Shown here piece by piece: positions 1 through 12,183 of a stretch of DNA of 64,000 nucleotides (position 1 is the stretch's first letter; the number at the start of each line of letters is the position of its first letter). Source of the stretch: Rhodamnia argentea (lineage: Eukaryota > Streptophyta > Magnoliopsida > Myrtales > Myrtaceae); the NCBI RefSeq assembly GCF_020921035.1, contig NC_063153.1, positions 10,974,001 through 11,038,000 of the forward strand, given 5' to 3'. Position numbers and translations under genes: made by a program. The notes below the pieces were generated by a model. The model was not told the origin of the DNA. It searched no databases and saw only the letters and a program-made list of their open reading frames with translations.

Positions 1-313
1 AGGCTTATGGGATGTGCCGAGGTCCTCCTGTTGCGTGTATCGTTTTCAATATTGACAATGGCAAAGGCCCAAGTGGTCAACCAGACCAACTAAGTGAGGC
101 ATGCAAGAAAATGACGCTGTCAACAATCATAGGAGTATGGACCTTATATGTCTGAGTTCAAAGATAGCGTAATCACAATCGAGAGACAGCGTTAGCTAAA
201 TGCCCCACAGTCAGTCACCAAGATGTCACGCAACTTCAGGAAAAGAAAACAACATGAAGGCCATGAGGAAGCTTAACCAAGAAACTTGAAATAGATATTA
301 TGGACTCACCTCT
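1..313. other. 3' flank of the VPS32 gene
   Basis: No coding region is visible. The stretch lies just past the stop codon of the minus-strand VPS32 gene, so part of it is presumably that gene's 3' UTR. I found no RNA gene or repeat in it. Confidence 0.5.
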
Positions 314-3300
314 CTACAATGCCATTTCTGCCTGCAAGGCAGCGAGCTCATCATCCTCAGGCGTGTTCTTCACTGGATGAGGACGTGACGGCTGCTTGAC
401 TGCAGGAGCGCGCACTGGAGCAGGAGGAGCACTCGTGGCTGGCTCGAGAAGCTGGTCCTCTAGCTCAGCCCCTTCCAATTCTTCAAGCTCCGCTTCCAGT
501 TCATCCTGACATAGCAGTCGGAATTTACTTTAGCCACAAATGTTCTATCATGAAGTTTTTTAAAAATAAGTTGCGACTTTTAGAGTTGCTACTTCATCAA
601 AATCAGCTGCTGCACCAATCGGTGTCGACAAGGCCTCCTGAATCTGTTTCATGTTTTCAGTCTGCTCGTTGACCTCGTCCATTGTTCTATCCAAGTCGTC
701 GATGTTCCTGATATATAATAGAAATCACAATAAACCTCTAACATTTCACGCAAGGAGAGCATAGAAGCAGCATCTACACATTAATGCAGTCGTTCTTAAG
801 ATCAATGTTACAGATGACAAAGAAACGAGAGAAGAAAAGGGCACTCCTAGTGTCAAAAAGACAAAAGGGCCTGATTATAGTACAAAGTACATTAAAGGAA
901 AAAACTCTCTTAGTGTCTCCCATCAGTTCATTTCATGTGATCCCTTTCACAGGGTATTAGTCCATCTCATAGTTTTTTCTACACTTTTAGAACTACTTCT
1001 GCAGTAGATCCATCAGTAATTCAATTTTAAGGGGAAAACACTTAAATTGGATTTCATCCAACCAATTACTATGGGTTTGGTTCAGCATTTGGAATAGGCT
1101 TTGAGAAAATGCAAATGCCTTCAACCTCAAGGGATTTGATAAAATGCTAACTGCGTTTAGTAAAAACTCATTTGAAATGGACTTTGGTTAAACTGGTATT
1201 TCGTAAAAATAGCTTTGAATGCAATTTTCTATTTTTTTAATCAAAAATAACCTTCGCCGGACCAGCAAAGGTTTCAGGCTGCCGGCAAACCAGATCTGCC
1301 GGCGGCCATCGCCCGACCTCAAGCAGCCCTCACCGAGGGTCGTGCGACCCAAACGAGGGCCGCTTGAGATCAGGCGACGCCTGGGTTCGCACGAACTAGA
1401 AGCCACCGCCTAGGTCGCACAAACCCAGGCCTCGCCTAAGGCCTCCTGACCTCAGGCGGCCATCGCCTAGGTTCGAGCGACCCAAGCGACAGCCGCCTAA
1501 GATCGCGTGACCTCAGGTGATGCCTGGGTTCGCGTGAACCAGGAGCTGCCGCCTGGGTCGCACGACCTAGGCATTGTCGCCTGGGCAGCAGCCCTTGCCT
1601 GGGCAACCGATCCTTGCTGGCCCCTCGCTATCCCTTGGCCAGTTAACACCAGATCTCACTCCTCAACCAACGAAGAAGATGAACAGTAACAGAGAAGGGG
1701 TAAAGTCAAAAAAAGAGGAAAACAGTGAGAATAGTTTTGGAACGAAAAAAAGTATTTTTGCATTTGACCAAATGCTAAAAGCCCAATGCTGGACCAAAGG
1801 CCAGCATTTGGATCAAATGCTCCAGCATTCTTCCAAGGAGCTTTGAGGGCTGAAAGCCCCTTGGAAAAGCTTAACTAAACCCACCCTAAATAGTCTCAAT
1901 CAAATTTTTTACTATACTGGCAAAAATAAAAGCAGATTTGTTGCGTTGAATATGGTAAAATCTACCATGCAAAACAGCATACAGAAGTCCAGACACAGAA
2001 TCTCCATTTTTTTTCCACTAATAGATATAGATGGAAATGGTACATACGTTGCCTTGTGCATAGCCTTCATGGTAGCAGCTCCGCTTCGCAATGCATCAAC
2101 AGTCTCTGTTGTAGCTTTGGCTCCTTCTAACATTATCATCTAACATTTTTAAAATGGAGCCACAGTTTCAGAGTTTAGGTGTTTCCACTATAAGCATAGA
2201 GACAGAGCATCCAAGTGGAAGGAAAATGGCTGAATAGCAAGCATACCTGATCATGTATGCGCAATTGATAACTTCCAAGTTGTTCAATTTGTGTTTCGTA
2301 CATCTTCTTCTTCTTCAAACATTGAATAGCAGCTGCCAAATAACATTAATATGCACATTTACCGAGTGATTTAAGCACAAATGAGTTTCCAATCTACATC
2401 TCCGCAATCAGGAGACAATTAGCAAGAATCTGAGACCAATTGGAGTTACCATGTCAGACTTACAACAGAACAAGCTATCTAGAGCACCTCAAGACTTCAT
2501 AATTATTTGGTGCTACTGAAGCTAATTATTGTCAGGAGGAGGATGCTTAACCATGTTAAGAATCAATGTCTCGGTTTAAAATATATAATGGTACAGCAGA
2601 GCGACCAAAGTAGCGTGCTTCCGGATACCAACTGTACAAACAAAAAGAGAGAATTTTTCCACAGGACACGTCAGCTGATTTGGGTTTTCTGCATCAGACG
2701 ATCTCCAGCTACAGTTTCATTATCCAAAATATAACATTTGAGCACACTGCATGGCCAAGGCTAAGTCATTTGAAGAGTCATCGAGAACAACTCTGCATCA
2801 TTACTATTCACATTCCCTTTCCATCACACGATAAATTTATTAAAACTTTTCAAATTCCCAGAATTGATGATCCAAAGAGAACAGGGGAAGCAAGTACCAT
2901 TCTTTTTCTTTGCCTTGGTATATGTCTTGGCCTTTTCGACCTCTGCAGCCGCCTTTTTCACAAGGAAGTTCTCCTTCTTCTCTAGCATCTCCAGCGTCTA
3001 CAATGATATGTCGCAGAGGTAACAATCTGAAGAAGCTCTCCGGCAAATTTCCCCACGATTTTCAGTTAATTAAACAGGTATAATAACATGCTACACATGG
3101 GATCAAGAGAAAAGCAGTTTTGCATCTGTAACAGGGCTTTATGCATAGCCTTCATTGTAGCAGCTCTGCTTCGCAATGCATCACTTCGTAACTCGAAGAA
3201 CCGAGTATCACATGAGTAGTTAGTAAAAAAGTAGAGAACAGATCGTCGGCTTCAGAAGGGGCCTTTATAACTGCATCTAATATATTGCTTCGTTAACTTC

Positions 3301-3769
3301 ACCCAGCTAATGAGATATAGATGGAAATTTCCAATCACATAATCAAATAAATTCCATAAACTAAAATCATCTAGCCGATGGTAAAATACATGTAGTGATG
3401 CCAATCCCTCCAACAAAGCTTAACTAGGATGACCTGAAGTTGAACATATAAGCAACATCAACTGATAAATGGGTCAATAAACCAGATCATCCTCCGACTA
3501 CTGACATCATGACCCTTCCAACCCAAAAAAAAAAGGCATCATGACCCTCCAGAAAATCTATTGTCCAATCCTTTTGGACACCGCCAACGAGAAATTGAAA
3601 AATCAAAATAAAAATAACTGGAATGAAGAAAAATACCATAGGCAACCGAAATTGCATTGAACAAATAAACAGAGAGAGACGATCAGAATCCTACCTCGCT
3701 CAACTTATCTATCGTCGTTCTGGCACTGACAACATCATCCTTCTTCTTCGTGAAAATTTTCTGAAACAT
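314..3769 (-). CDS. VPS32: VPS32/SNF7 (CHMP4-type) ESCRT-III subunit
   Basis: Six coding exons on the minus strand: 3695-3769, 2898-2997, 2247-2332, 2048-2139, 593-707 and 314-505. They join in phase to give 219 residues, a normal length for plant VPS32. The product is the polymerising ESCRT-III subunit that drives membrane budding and scission at multivesicular endosomes. The match is strong from exon 4 on: MIMLEGAKATTETVDALRSG, then the NIDDLDRTMDE stretch, an acidic DEDELEAELEELEGAE segment, and the C-terminal ELAALQAEMAL helix that in this family binds ALIX/Bro1-type partners. The basic N-terminal half is less typical: it begins MFQKIFTKKKDD rather than MFNRIFGKPKQE and carries runs such as KKKN and KKKK. 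It may therefore be a diverged paralogue. Intron 4 (708-2047) carries a TIR element. Intron 1 contains a partial copy of exon 4. Confidence 0.93.
1072..1883. mobile_element. Non-autonomous TIR element inside a VPS32 intron
   Basis: The left end at 1072 (TGGGTTTGGTTCAGC) and the reverse complement of the right end at 1883 (TGGGTTTAGTTAAGC) form imperfect terminal inverted repeats of about 30 bp, both continuing to GGCTTT. No transposase is encoded. The core, about 1250-1660, is GC-rich and built from degenerate units around GCCTGGGTCGCACGA, quite unlike the surrounding AT-rich intron. I could not find a clean target-site duplication, so the superfamily (PIF/Harbinger-like or hAT-like) is open. 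A related sequence lies near 53.2 kb. Confidence 0.6.
3135..3183 (-). pseudogene. Partial copy of VPS32 exon 4 in intron 1
   Basis: This stretch repeats about 45 bp of VPS32 exon 4 (2048-2139) with a handful of mismatches. On the minus strand it reads DALRSRAATMKAMHKA, against DALRSGAATMKAMHKA in the real exon. It lies between exons 1 and 2, so it is in the wrong order to be an alternative exon 4, and it shows no matching exon borders. I read it as an exon relic. Confidence 0.65.
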
Positions 3770-4929
3770 GATTGGAAATTCCTCTTCCTCAAGACAAGAA
3801 CTTTCTCCTTCCCCGAGCTCAAGAAAGCTTACCCGGATTCCAGAAAGACTGCGACACACAACGAAGGGGTATCGTGTCAAACGGGTCCGAGTAATTTTCC
3901 GGGAATACCCGAAACGGAGAACATACGAACCTTTTAAATCGTGGAAAGTTCAAGTTCTTGGGCCGGAATGAGAGGTTCCAAGAAAACCCCGCAAAGTGAA
4001 AGAGGGAGAGGAGACTTTTGTGGACTTTAGCTGCTTCATGGAGACGATGACTCGTGTACCTCCTTATTCCTTCGACGAAATGTCAGCCTCGGTGACGCGC
4101 GGGAAGAGGTCGTTTTGCTCACCAAACCATGTCGTTTCATGGTTCTTTCAATCAATATATTTTTTTTCTTAATCTCTATTACGTCTGGTGAGTGAAAAAG
4201 CTCCTAACTTTTGAATTCCGTCAAGCTCCCAATTCACATGCGAGACAATAGATGCTCTAAGTTCTCATCGATTCTGAGTTATAGATGAAAACGATTCTAA
4301 AGAAAATACAAAATTCATGTAACATGACGAGTTATCTTACTGTTTATCACAATAACCCTTTGTAAAAATTACTTGCCTTTGATAAATAATAAAAACGATA
4401 ATGATAATAACAGTACAACACGCTTATCTTCTAAAATGTGATCTGATAGATTAGTTTTCCTTTTTGCTCTTCTGATTCGAACTTCCTGAGGATGACACCC
4501 TTACATAATAATTCACAGGTATTTTATTAATTAATTTTATTTTTTTTTTAATTGTGACAGGTGCTTTGTTGTAGCTTTGCTCACAATGACATTCTTGATC
4601 GGAATCTCGATTCTATAAAAGAACAATCAGCCAAATAAGCCAAGAGATGTAATTAAAAAAAAAGGCGATGAAGATTAATGGATAAACATGTATTTGTGAT
4701 GCTAAATCGAGCTCTCCCTTTCCCTTTCGTTAGTAGGTGAACTGGGCTGGGCTTTGCTAAACACACAGGGCCTAGAAAGAAAGGAAAAGAGATGATGGGC
4801 TGGAGGATAAAAGTGCAAATGGGCTTCACTTGATCTTCATCACCTTCGAGAATTGGATTCATCGGACGTGAAAAAAATTAATTTTTTCCAACACCCTTTA
4901 GGAGATTTTATTATCCCTTTAGGAGACGG

Positions 4930-5443
4930 GAAAATTCCAAATAAGAGCATGAAGTGCTCTCATTTACTCAAAAAAGGGCCCGAAGTGCTCTCTTTTTCTC
5001 AAATAAGGATCCGAAGTGGATATTGTTTTAAAGAAGGGCCTAAAGTGCTTTTTTTGTTTCACTGAAGGCCCGACCAAGGACATTTTCATAATTTCATTTC
5101 TTATTCTATGTTTTCTTTTTTCCTTTTTTTTTCTCTTTTTTTCCTCTTCCTGGAACTCACCACCGCTGAAGATGTTGAATTCCTCCTCGCACCATCAACA
5201 ACCTCTACGCTGCACTTCCTTAGCTCCTCCTCCTCCACCAACAGAGACGAGAACTTGACCATGTCAATCCCATCTCGAGACACCTTAACCTTGCTCTTCT
5301 CCACCGGCAGAGACAAGAACTTGACGATGTCAATTCCATCTCGAGACACCTTAACCTTGCTCTTCTCCTTCTCAACCACTCTAGCTCCCCAACCCCATCC
5401 TCCCATTTCTTCACCTTCACCGCGCAATCGCCCTTGGTGGGTT

Positions 5444-5476
<33 letters not shown>

Positions 5477-5690
5477 GGCGTTGTTACATTGGTGTTGGAA
5501 GGGAAAAAAGAAACGAAAAAAGGAAAAAAAAAATCAAAAGATGAATTACGAAAATACCCTTGGCTAGCTCCTTCTTTGAAACAAAAAGGATACTCCATGC
5601 CTTTTTGTGAAATAAGGTTCACTTCAAGCTCTTACTTGAGAAAATGAGAGCACTTTAGGTCCTTATTTGGAATTTTCAAGAGATTTTATT
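4930..5690. mobile_element. Element with about 150-bp inverted ends and an internal 66-bp tandem repeat
   Basis: The left arm starts near 4930 at GAAAATTCCAAATAAG and runs through GAAGTGCTCTCATTTACTC. The reverse complement of the right arm, from about 5685, reads GAAAATTCCAAATAAG and then AAAGTGCTCTCATTTTCTC. The pairing continues with gaps for about 150 bp, to the shared ATTTTCATAATT/ATTTTCGTAATT stretch. Long inverted arms around a non-coding core resemble a Mutator-like non-autonomous element. The core (about 5160-5400) has two copies of a 66-bp unit at 5242 and 5308, open on both strands. No transposase is seen. GAGATTTTATTATC flanks both sides (near 4902 and 5689), but its spacing to the left arm does not fit a standard target duplication. 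Confidence 0.65.
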
Positions 5691-6195
5691 ATCATTATTA
5701 TTTTCCCGAAAAAAAAACAATATTATTCTCATATTCCCTTTCGCCCTTTTCAAATTTTTGATATCCAGCGTTAAGGATCTAAGCATGTGTGATCCGCCGC
5801 TTTGTTTTACACAAAATCTTAAACATCGTCTGTGGTCGTTTTCATCGATAGTGGACAAATGTTAGTCATGGTTTTTTCCCCTAAAGTTCGATTTTTTTAA
5901 GAGTCAAGATGGGGAAAAGGACCAAAAAGGGAATTTTTTTTCTTTTTCCTCCGTGGGTGCTCTTCAAGCTGTCCTCCATGTCGAGGGAGGAGAGAGAGTG
6001 GACTCGAGCCGGTGGCAGCAGAGCTCTTTTTACCTTTCTGCGATGTTAAACAAACCACGCAGCTCACAGTCTCTTTCTCTCTCTATCTCTATCTGCAACA
6101 ACAACCGAAGAGAAGGGAAATTCAAGAACGAGGAGAGAGGAGTGGGGCCCGGAGAGGACAGGCTTTTCGAGAGTTAAAAGAAAACCAGACAGGTA

Positions 6196-6201
6196 CACGT
6201 G
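6196..6201. promoter_or_regulatory. G-box (CACGTG) upstream of ELF3
   Basis: The core sits in ACACGTGGC, the form bound by bZIP/ABF and bHLH (PIF-type) factors. It is about 1 kb upstream of the probable ELF3 5' leader. Whether it acts on ELF3 is inference. Confidence 0.35.
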
Positions 6202-7819
6202 GCTCGATTGAACGCCACCCTCTTCCCGACCATGCACATCCAGAGAGAGAGAGACACAGAGAGAGAGAGAGAGAGGGAGAGAGAGAGCTTTTATCCCATG
6301 GCTTGGTTAGAGTCTTAGAGAAGTGTGCGATTGAAGCCATGAATTTCTTCTCGGATGACCAGAGCTGAAACATCGTTTTAGGAATGGTGCAGTATTCTTG
6401 CAGCGCGTCCTAAGCATTTCTGACTGTTCATTCACGTAAGCTAGAAGCGTCAATATTTAAGATGGGACCGGATAAAACTTACGAAATGGTGAATGAAGAA
6501 TTAGCATGTGGCCTTGATCGAAATGGGGTGGGACGGGGCCTTCTAATCCCCCGATCGACAAGCAATTATTTCGATGGAACATCGTAAATTGCATATGAGT
6601 GCAATACCTCCTTACTTATTTTAATCTAATGAGCCATCTCCTTATCGTAACCATTAACACGGTATTCTTGCACGGACTCCATTAAGGTTGCCTTAATATT
6701 TAAGATAAGAAAATAAATGAATAAATGAGAATAACGTTTCAAATCTCAATTTAATTCATTAAGTAATTATTGGATGAAAAACATTACATGGGCTTGGGTG
6801 GCAAAAGCGAAATTAAATCTTTACGAGAGGCGATCTGATATAACTAATTAGTTAATTTATCTCGAGAAATTAAGTCTGAGATTTGTGAGAAAATTCACGT
6901 CCTCTCGAAGGGGTCCTGGGTGCGCAAAAACTGATCCGGACTTCATTTTGGGTTACTGTTACCAGCATGATTGTAGCTCGACAAAACTATGTTTAAACAT
7001 TGGACAAGGAAGTCTAATCTTAGGTAAAGAAAGCCACGTCATCATCATATTTAATATCAAAAAGAGACCTTCTAGTCCTATCCAAATGGGTCCCAACCCA
7101 GCTTGCACTTTTTGGCCCCTTTTCCTCTCTTTCCTCAAGACGATTGAATCGCTGTTGATCCCTTATCTGGGCGAATCCCTAATTCAACCTCAAGCCCTTT
7201 TCTTTTCACATTCCATTTGCTTTTCCCTCTCCCTCGAATCTGTTCTTTCACTTGTATTCTGCGCAAATATCAGACTTGCTCCACCTTTTTTTTTTTTTTT
7301 GGGTTATTTTCTTTGTTATGATATCTGTGCCTGTAGAAAACGTGTGGTCTCTCCTCATCGAGCGCATCGAACCGTTTTTGGCTTCTGGGTCTGGTTGCAT
7401 CAGGGCTCTGCATGCGTGTGTTGATGCTGGAGAGCTAGGTAAGTCGAAGAATTCGGGGAGAGATCTTCTGCTATCTGGGTTTGTCTAGGTCTGAGTTTTG
7501 ATTGAGTCGGTTTGTGGTGTCTGATACTTTTTTTTTGGTTCAGATATGGGCCTATGGTCAAAATAATACCGGACTCTGACACCCGGATTGGGTAGTTTTC
7601 TGTTTCTGCGAGAAAGACACAGTTTTTCATGAAGTTGGGTATCATCTCCAGTCTCTGTTAGGATAAGGGAATTGGTAGTTTCATTCGGCTGAAGAGGTGT
7701 GAAATTGGGTCGGTTGTCACGGTATTGGTTTTGGGGTGTATTGTTTCATGGGTTATGTTGGTGAAAATCTAGGAAATTATAAGCTCGTGTGATTAGGTGT
7801 TGAGTTAGAGGAAACAAAA

Positions 7820-10800
7820 ATGAAGAGAGGGAAAGATGATGAGAAGATCATGGGGCCCATGTTCCCGAGGTTACATGTGAATGATACGGAGAAAGGAGGG
7901 CCAAGAGCGCCTCCGAGGAACAAGATGGCCCTTTATGAGCAGCTCAGCATACCTTCTCAAAGATTCGGTCCGGGGATGTCGCCTCTCAATCCCAATAATA
8001 GCAGTAATTTGGTTTCTCCAGCATCTTCAAACCAGGTAAATGATATGATTGGTATTTCTTCCTTACTTTGTTGCCTGTTTGCTTTGAATTCAATGCTGCT
8101 TAAGTCATGTCCATGTGAAAACCTGCAGGATCTTTACCCTGAAGTTACTGTTTTCTAGGGAAGGAAAGTTTCTCTAGAAGTTGCCAGCTGTTGATTTTTC
8201 TGTGCGAATGGTTTCTCTAGATATTGTTGAATTTGGTGATACGCTGTTGTTTGCATAAGTGATTGATCCCTGGTGTTGAGAAATCCATTAATGGACTGGA
8301 ACAAGTGATGATAATAGGTGGTGTTTATGGGATTTTAGTTTGTTGTGTCAAAAGTGATTCACTTATTGTCAAAACATTTTTCTGGTGAACTCTGCTCTTT
8401 AGGAGGTTCCTTCTCTGGTGACCTTAGGGATTGGTATGTATTTTATGTTGCTGAGCTATTCTGTGCACGAGAAAATGCTAATTGGGATGAGTTTTCATTG
8501 TGGAACAAGTTGATATGGGAGTACCATTACTTCTTACAAATCACTTAGACAACCATTCAATTTCAGGGGATTGGATCCGGCCGGAACATGTTCTTCCCAC
8601 TTCACTTACCTCCTTCAACTCCAACTCATCTTTCTGAGAGATTGAATGCTGGCAAGTCCGGTGGGGCTAGTCCAGCTAATTCACTGGCAAGAGTGGAACA
8701 GAGAAAAAATGCAGGTGATGGAGATGATTTTATGGTTCCTGTATATGTTCAGTCAGGAACGGGTCAAGGTAAAAACAAGAACAGTAAGGCTGGGGATAAT
8801 GCTCCAGATTATATAGCAAAGATGCACAGCTCCTGCAGTGATGATCCAAACAGATCTAGTTCAGTAGGTCTTACTTCAAGACAAGAGTTAAACTTAGATG
8901 GTTCTATAAGATCCAATACGAATGCAGCCACTGCAGAGAATGGTCGTAGATCATTGAAGGAAGCTGACGCAACTCGAATTCCAATTCTAGCAAGTTTTAG
9001 CACGTCCCGTGGTCCAGATGCACAACTACGGCAAGGGAATGGAGATGGGCCACAATCAAAAGAGCATGCACAAGATTTTGAAGGTGAAGAAACTTCGAGA
9101 AACATCCAGAAGGGAATATCTTCCTGGCCAAGCCACGAACCTCGTTTGGGAGAAACCCAAAGATGTCCACCTGAGCTTAATAGCTTTGGTAAGGAAAACT
9201 CAAATGTGACATGTGGCGCGTTGCCCATGGTTGACACTGGCAGGAATGACGATGCATCCGAAGTCTCCATCGCAGATTCAGTGTCGGGCTTGGATATCTC
9301 TCCTGATGATGTTGTGGGGATTATAGGTCAAAAACATTTCTGGAAGGCCCGGAGAGCAATTGTCAAGTAAGTGCCTGTATACTTACCTTTGGAAGGTTCA
9401 CCAAGCTTTAAAATATGGCATTGGTATTGCCTTACTTCCAATTTTATGTGATTTTGTTCGTGCACGTAAACAAGAACTCCTAAGTATTCTTTTTAAATTG
9501 TCTGCTTTGTTTATGAAAGTTGAGTGATCAGAACTTGTAATGTTTAGGCTAAACTGCAAAAAAAGTCAAATTTTAAGGACATTGGGTACAATGCTCCCAT
9601 TATTTTGTATATTTGATACTTTTTGGTCATCATCTTGTCATCGCTTCTTTTCTTAGGTGTTTTGATAATGAGCCTTACAGTCCAAGACGACTCCATTGGT
9701 TGCTTGTCCAGTCAAACCTTAAGATAAAAACTATTCTTGGAAAACATGTTCTAATACGTGATCGTCTTCCAAATGTTAAGGGAGGAATAGTTTTATGCTT
9801 TTGTTAGGAATTATCTCAAACATATGAGTGTTCCCTTTTTCTGGTTGAACTAGAAACTATGACTTGATTTTCAGTTGAACTATGGGTTTATACGTTTCAA
9901 TGATTAAGGCGTATTTGGACTTTGTTTGTTCTCCTTTTGTTTCGACATTGGCTTTTGCTCTTAGTGTTCGTGAGATAACTGGGAAGGGACGTGCTGTACC
10001 AGTGTCACCTTCATATTTGTAGTATTGAATTTGTTTTTGATACCGAGATTTTGCTTTAAATTTCAGTTAGAGCATTAATTGATTTCAGACAGAAAAGTGT
10101 AGTTCGATTTATAGTTGAGGAGAGTAACTAACAATGTGGAGTCCCAGGGTCCCTCTGAGGTGGTATTTCATGTATTTAGCAGTGGATCGTCTGAGATAGA
10201 TGGACTGTCCTATTTGGAGAATTTTTGCAAGGTGACCCTGAGAATGGTGGATGATCTCTCCTTCATTGTGCCTTTGCATTCTCTCTAGAAATATATGTCT
10301 CCATCTTTTTCTTGGTCTTGCCTGCCATGTCGTGAGCATTCTCTAACGACGAGGGCATGGTGCAGCAGGGGTCATGGCGGAGGGTAGTGCGGTGATATGT
10401 CTGCAACCATTACCGAGGGGTGAAAATGATATCTAGCTTGATCTTGATGGATACGGTGACCAAAAGGATTATGTGTCATGTTTCACCTTGGTATTTGTGT
10501 TATCAGAAATGGGTGCCTATCCATTTTGCATATATAAAATGTCTAGGTATAATGTTGCTGTAGTGTATATAAATGCTAACTCTATGTTTTTGTTGCACTT
10601 TTTCATAGAGTTATTGTCTGATTTTAGCAAATATATCAGCTGTAATCCTAGTTTCAGTGTTGTGGTCAATACTCGATGTAATGGTAGTTTATGTTGTGAT
10701 AGAACAAAGAAAGAAAGAAAACTTAGGTGCAAGGGTATGGAGATATGAAGGCAATGTTTAAAGTACGCTTAGGGTGCCTGTGATTGTTTTGTCATTCTTA

Positions 10801-12183
10801 GTACTGGCTATATCATGGATGAGTTCAGTTGGATGCTTAATGCCTTCATATGTTTAGAACTCCTCATGTGGAGTTATAGCAGATAATGGGTAGACTGTTG
10901 CTCTTCCAAATCAATGCTATTGGCCATCTGATTTGATTGGAGTATAAGCCTGTCTTTGTATGCCTAAGTCAATGAATTTGTTATTGTCTCTGTTTTGACA
11001 TAACTCCCTGTTACTCTTTTCAGTCAACAGAGAGTGTTTGCAGTTCAAGTCTTTGAGTTGCATAGATTGATAAAGGTATGCTGGATGTCGCTCTTCAATG
11101 AAATTATTTGGCGAAGTCTAGTAGTAACATATCTTTGTGCATTTACAGGTACAGAAGTTGATCGCTGGGTCACCACATCTTCTGATTGAGGATGCTTCTG
11201 GCTTAGGCAAAACTTCTTTAGTCAACTCTCTTGGGAAGAAATTTTGTGACGACCATAATGGTAGATATCTGTCACAAACTACAAAGCACAAAGAGGAGTC
11301 TGAGAAGCCTGTCCACCAGATGGAGTGTTCTGCAGAGAATGCAGTCGGGAAGACATCGATTTCTTCTGTCAGAAGTGGCAATCAGCTTTCAGATTATGGG
11401 CCTGGTATGAGATACCCACCTCTTGCACCCGTTGTGCCTGATATGAAAATGGGCCCGTGGGGTTACTCTCAGTCATCAGGTCACCAATGGTTGATCCCTG
11501 TCATGTCTCCTTCGGAGGGGCTCGTTTACAAGCCCTATCCTGTCCCTGGATATACGGGAACGGCTTGCGGAGGATGTGGGCCATACAACTCTTCCCCATT
11601 GATGGCGAACATCCCAAACCCTGCTTATGGAGTTCCATTGCATCACCATCACCAACACCAAGGATTTGGGTTCCCTTCGGGTGTTCCTCCACCAGGCCAC
11701 AGTTATTTCCCCACGTACGGTATGCCCGTCATGAGCTTCAATGCTTCAGGTTCATCTATAGAACAAACGAACCGGTTTTCTGGACCTGTCCAATACAGTC
11801 AGACGGACCAATTATCTGGAGGGGAAGCTGACAATCTGCGACATCAAATTTCATCTAACATACCTAAGCAGAGAAAAGGATCGATTGCTCCGATCAAATC
11901 CCAAGCCAATAAAGAAAGTGAGTTGCAGGTGAGCACGGCGAGCAGTCCTAGCGAGAAACCACCAAAGGGACTTGTGAATGTCCAATCCTTGGAGGGGAAA
12001 GAAGTGCTCCCGCTTTTTCCTGGTGCTCCAGTGGTTTCTGAAGGGGGATCTCAGCTTCGCGAGGCAGACCAGCCAACAAGGGTTATTAGAAGCGTGCCTC
12101 ACAATGCTAGATCTGCAACCGAGTCTGTGGCTCGAATATTCAGGTCTATACAAGAAGAGAGGAAACAGTTCGACTCCATGTAG
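7820..12183 (+). CDS. ELF3: EARLY FLOWERING 3, evening-complex scaffold
   Basis: Four coding exons (7820-8035, 8567-9366, 11024-11075, 11149-12183) join in phase to encode 700 residues, close to Arabidopsis ELF3 (about 695). ELF3 is a nuclear scaffold that bridges ELF4 and LUX in the circadian evening complex and gates light and temperature input. Signatures: the N-terminal block [20 protein letters not shown] with [17 protein letters not shown]; the central block [18 protein letters not shown], spanning exons 2-4 through [17 protein letters not shown]; a His/Pro/Gly-rich low-complexity region ([14 protein letters not shown]); and the conserved C-terminus [20 protein letters not shown]. The start is the first ATG of the conserved block. 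No poly-glutamine tract is present. A 5' leader with an upstream intron (donor near 7439) is likely. Intron 3 (11076-11148) is tiny, but intron 2 (9367-11023) is large, and part of it is duplicated at 16.3-17.4 kb. Confidence 0.96.

Larger units (their letters stand above)
3770..7190. other. Intergenic region between the VPS32 and ELF3 promoters
   Basis: VPS32 (leftward) and ELF3 (rightward) are divergent and share this 3.4 kb. It holds the inverted-repeat element at about 4930-5690, GA tracts at 5444-5471 and about 6245-6288, and a perfect G-box/ABRE core (ACACGTGGC) near 6195. A CCACGTCATC site lies near 7031. Short open frames here show no recognisable protein and no coding-like exon borders. 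Confidence 0.5.

Noticed and set aside
5101..5622. Minus-strand 173-residue open frame as a host gene
   Set aside because: It lies wholly inside an inverted-repeat element and includes the arm sequence and poly-Lys from a poly-T run. Better explained as element content.
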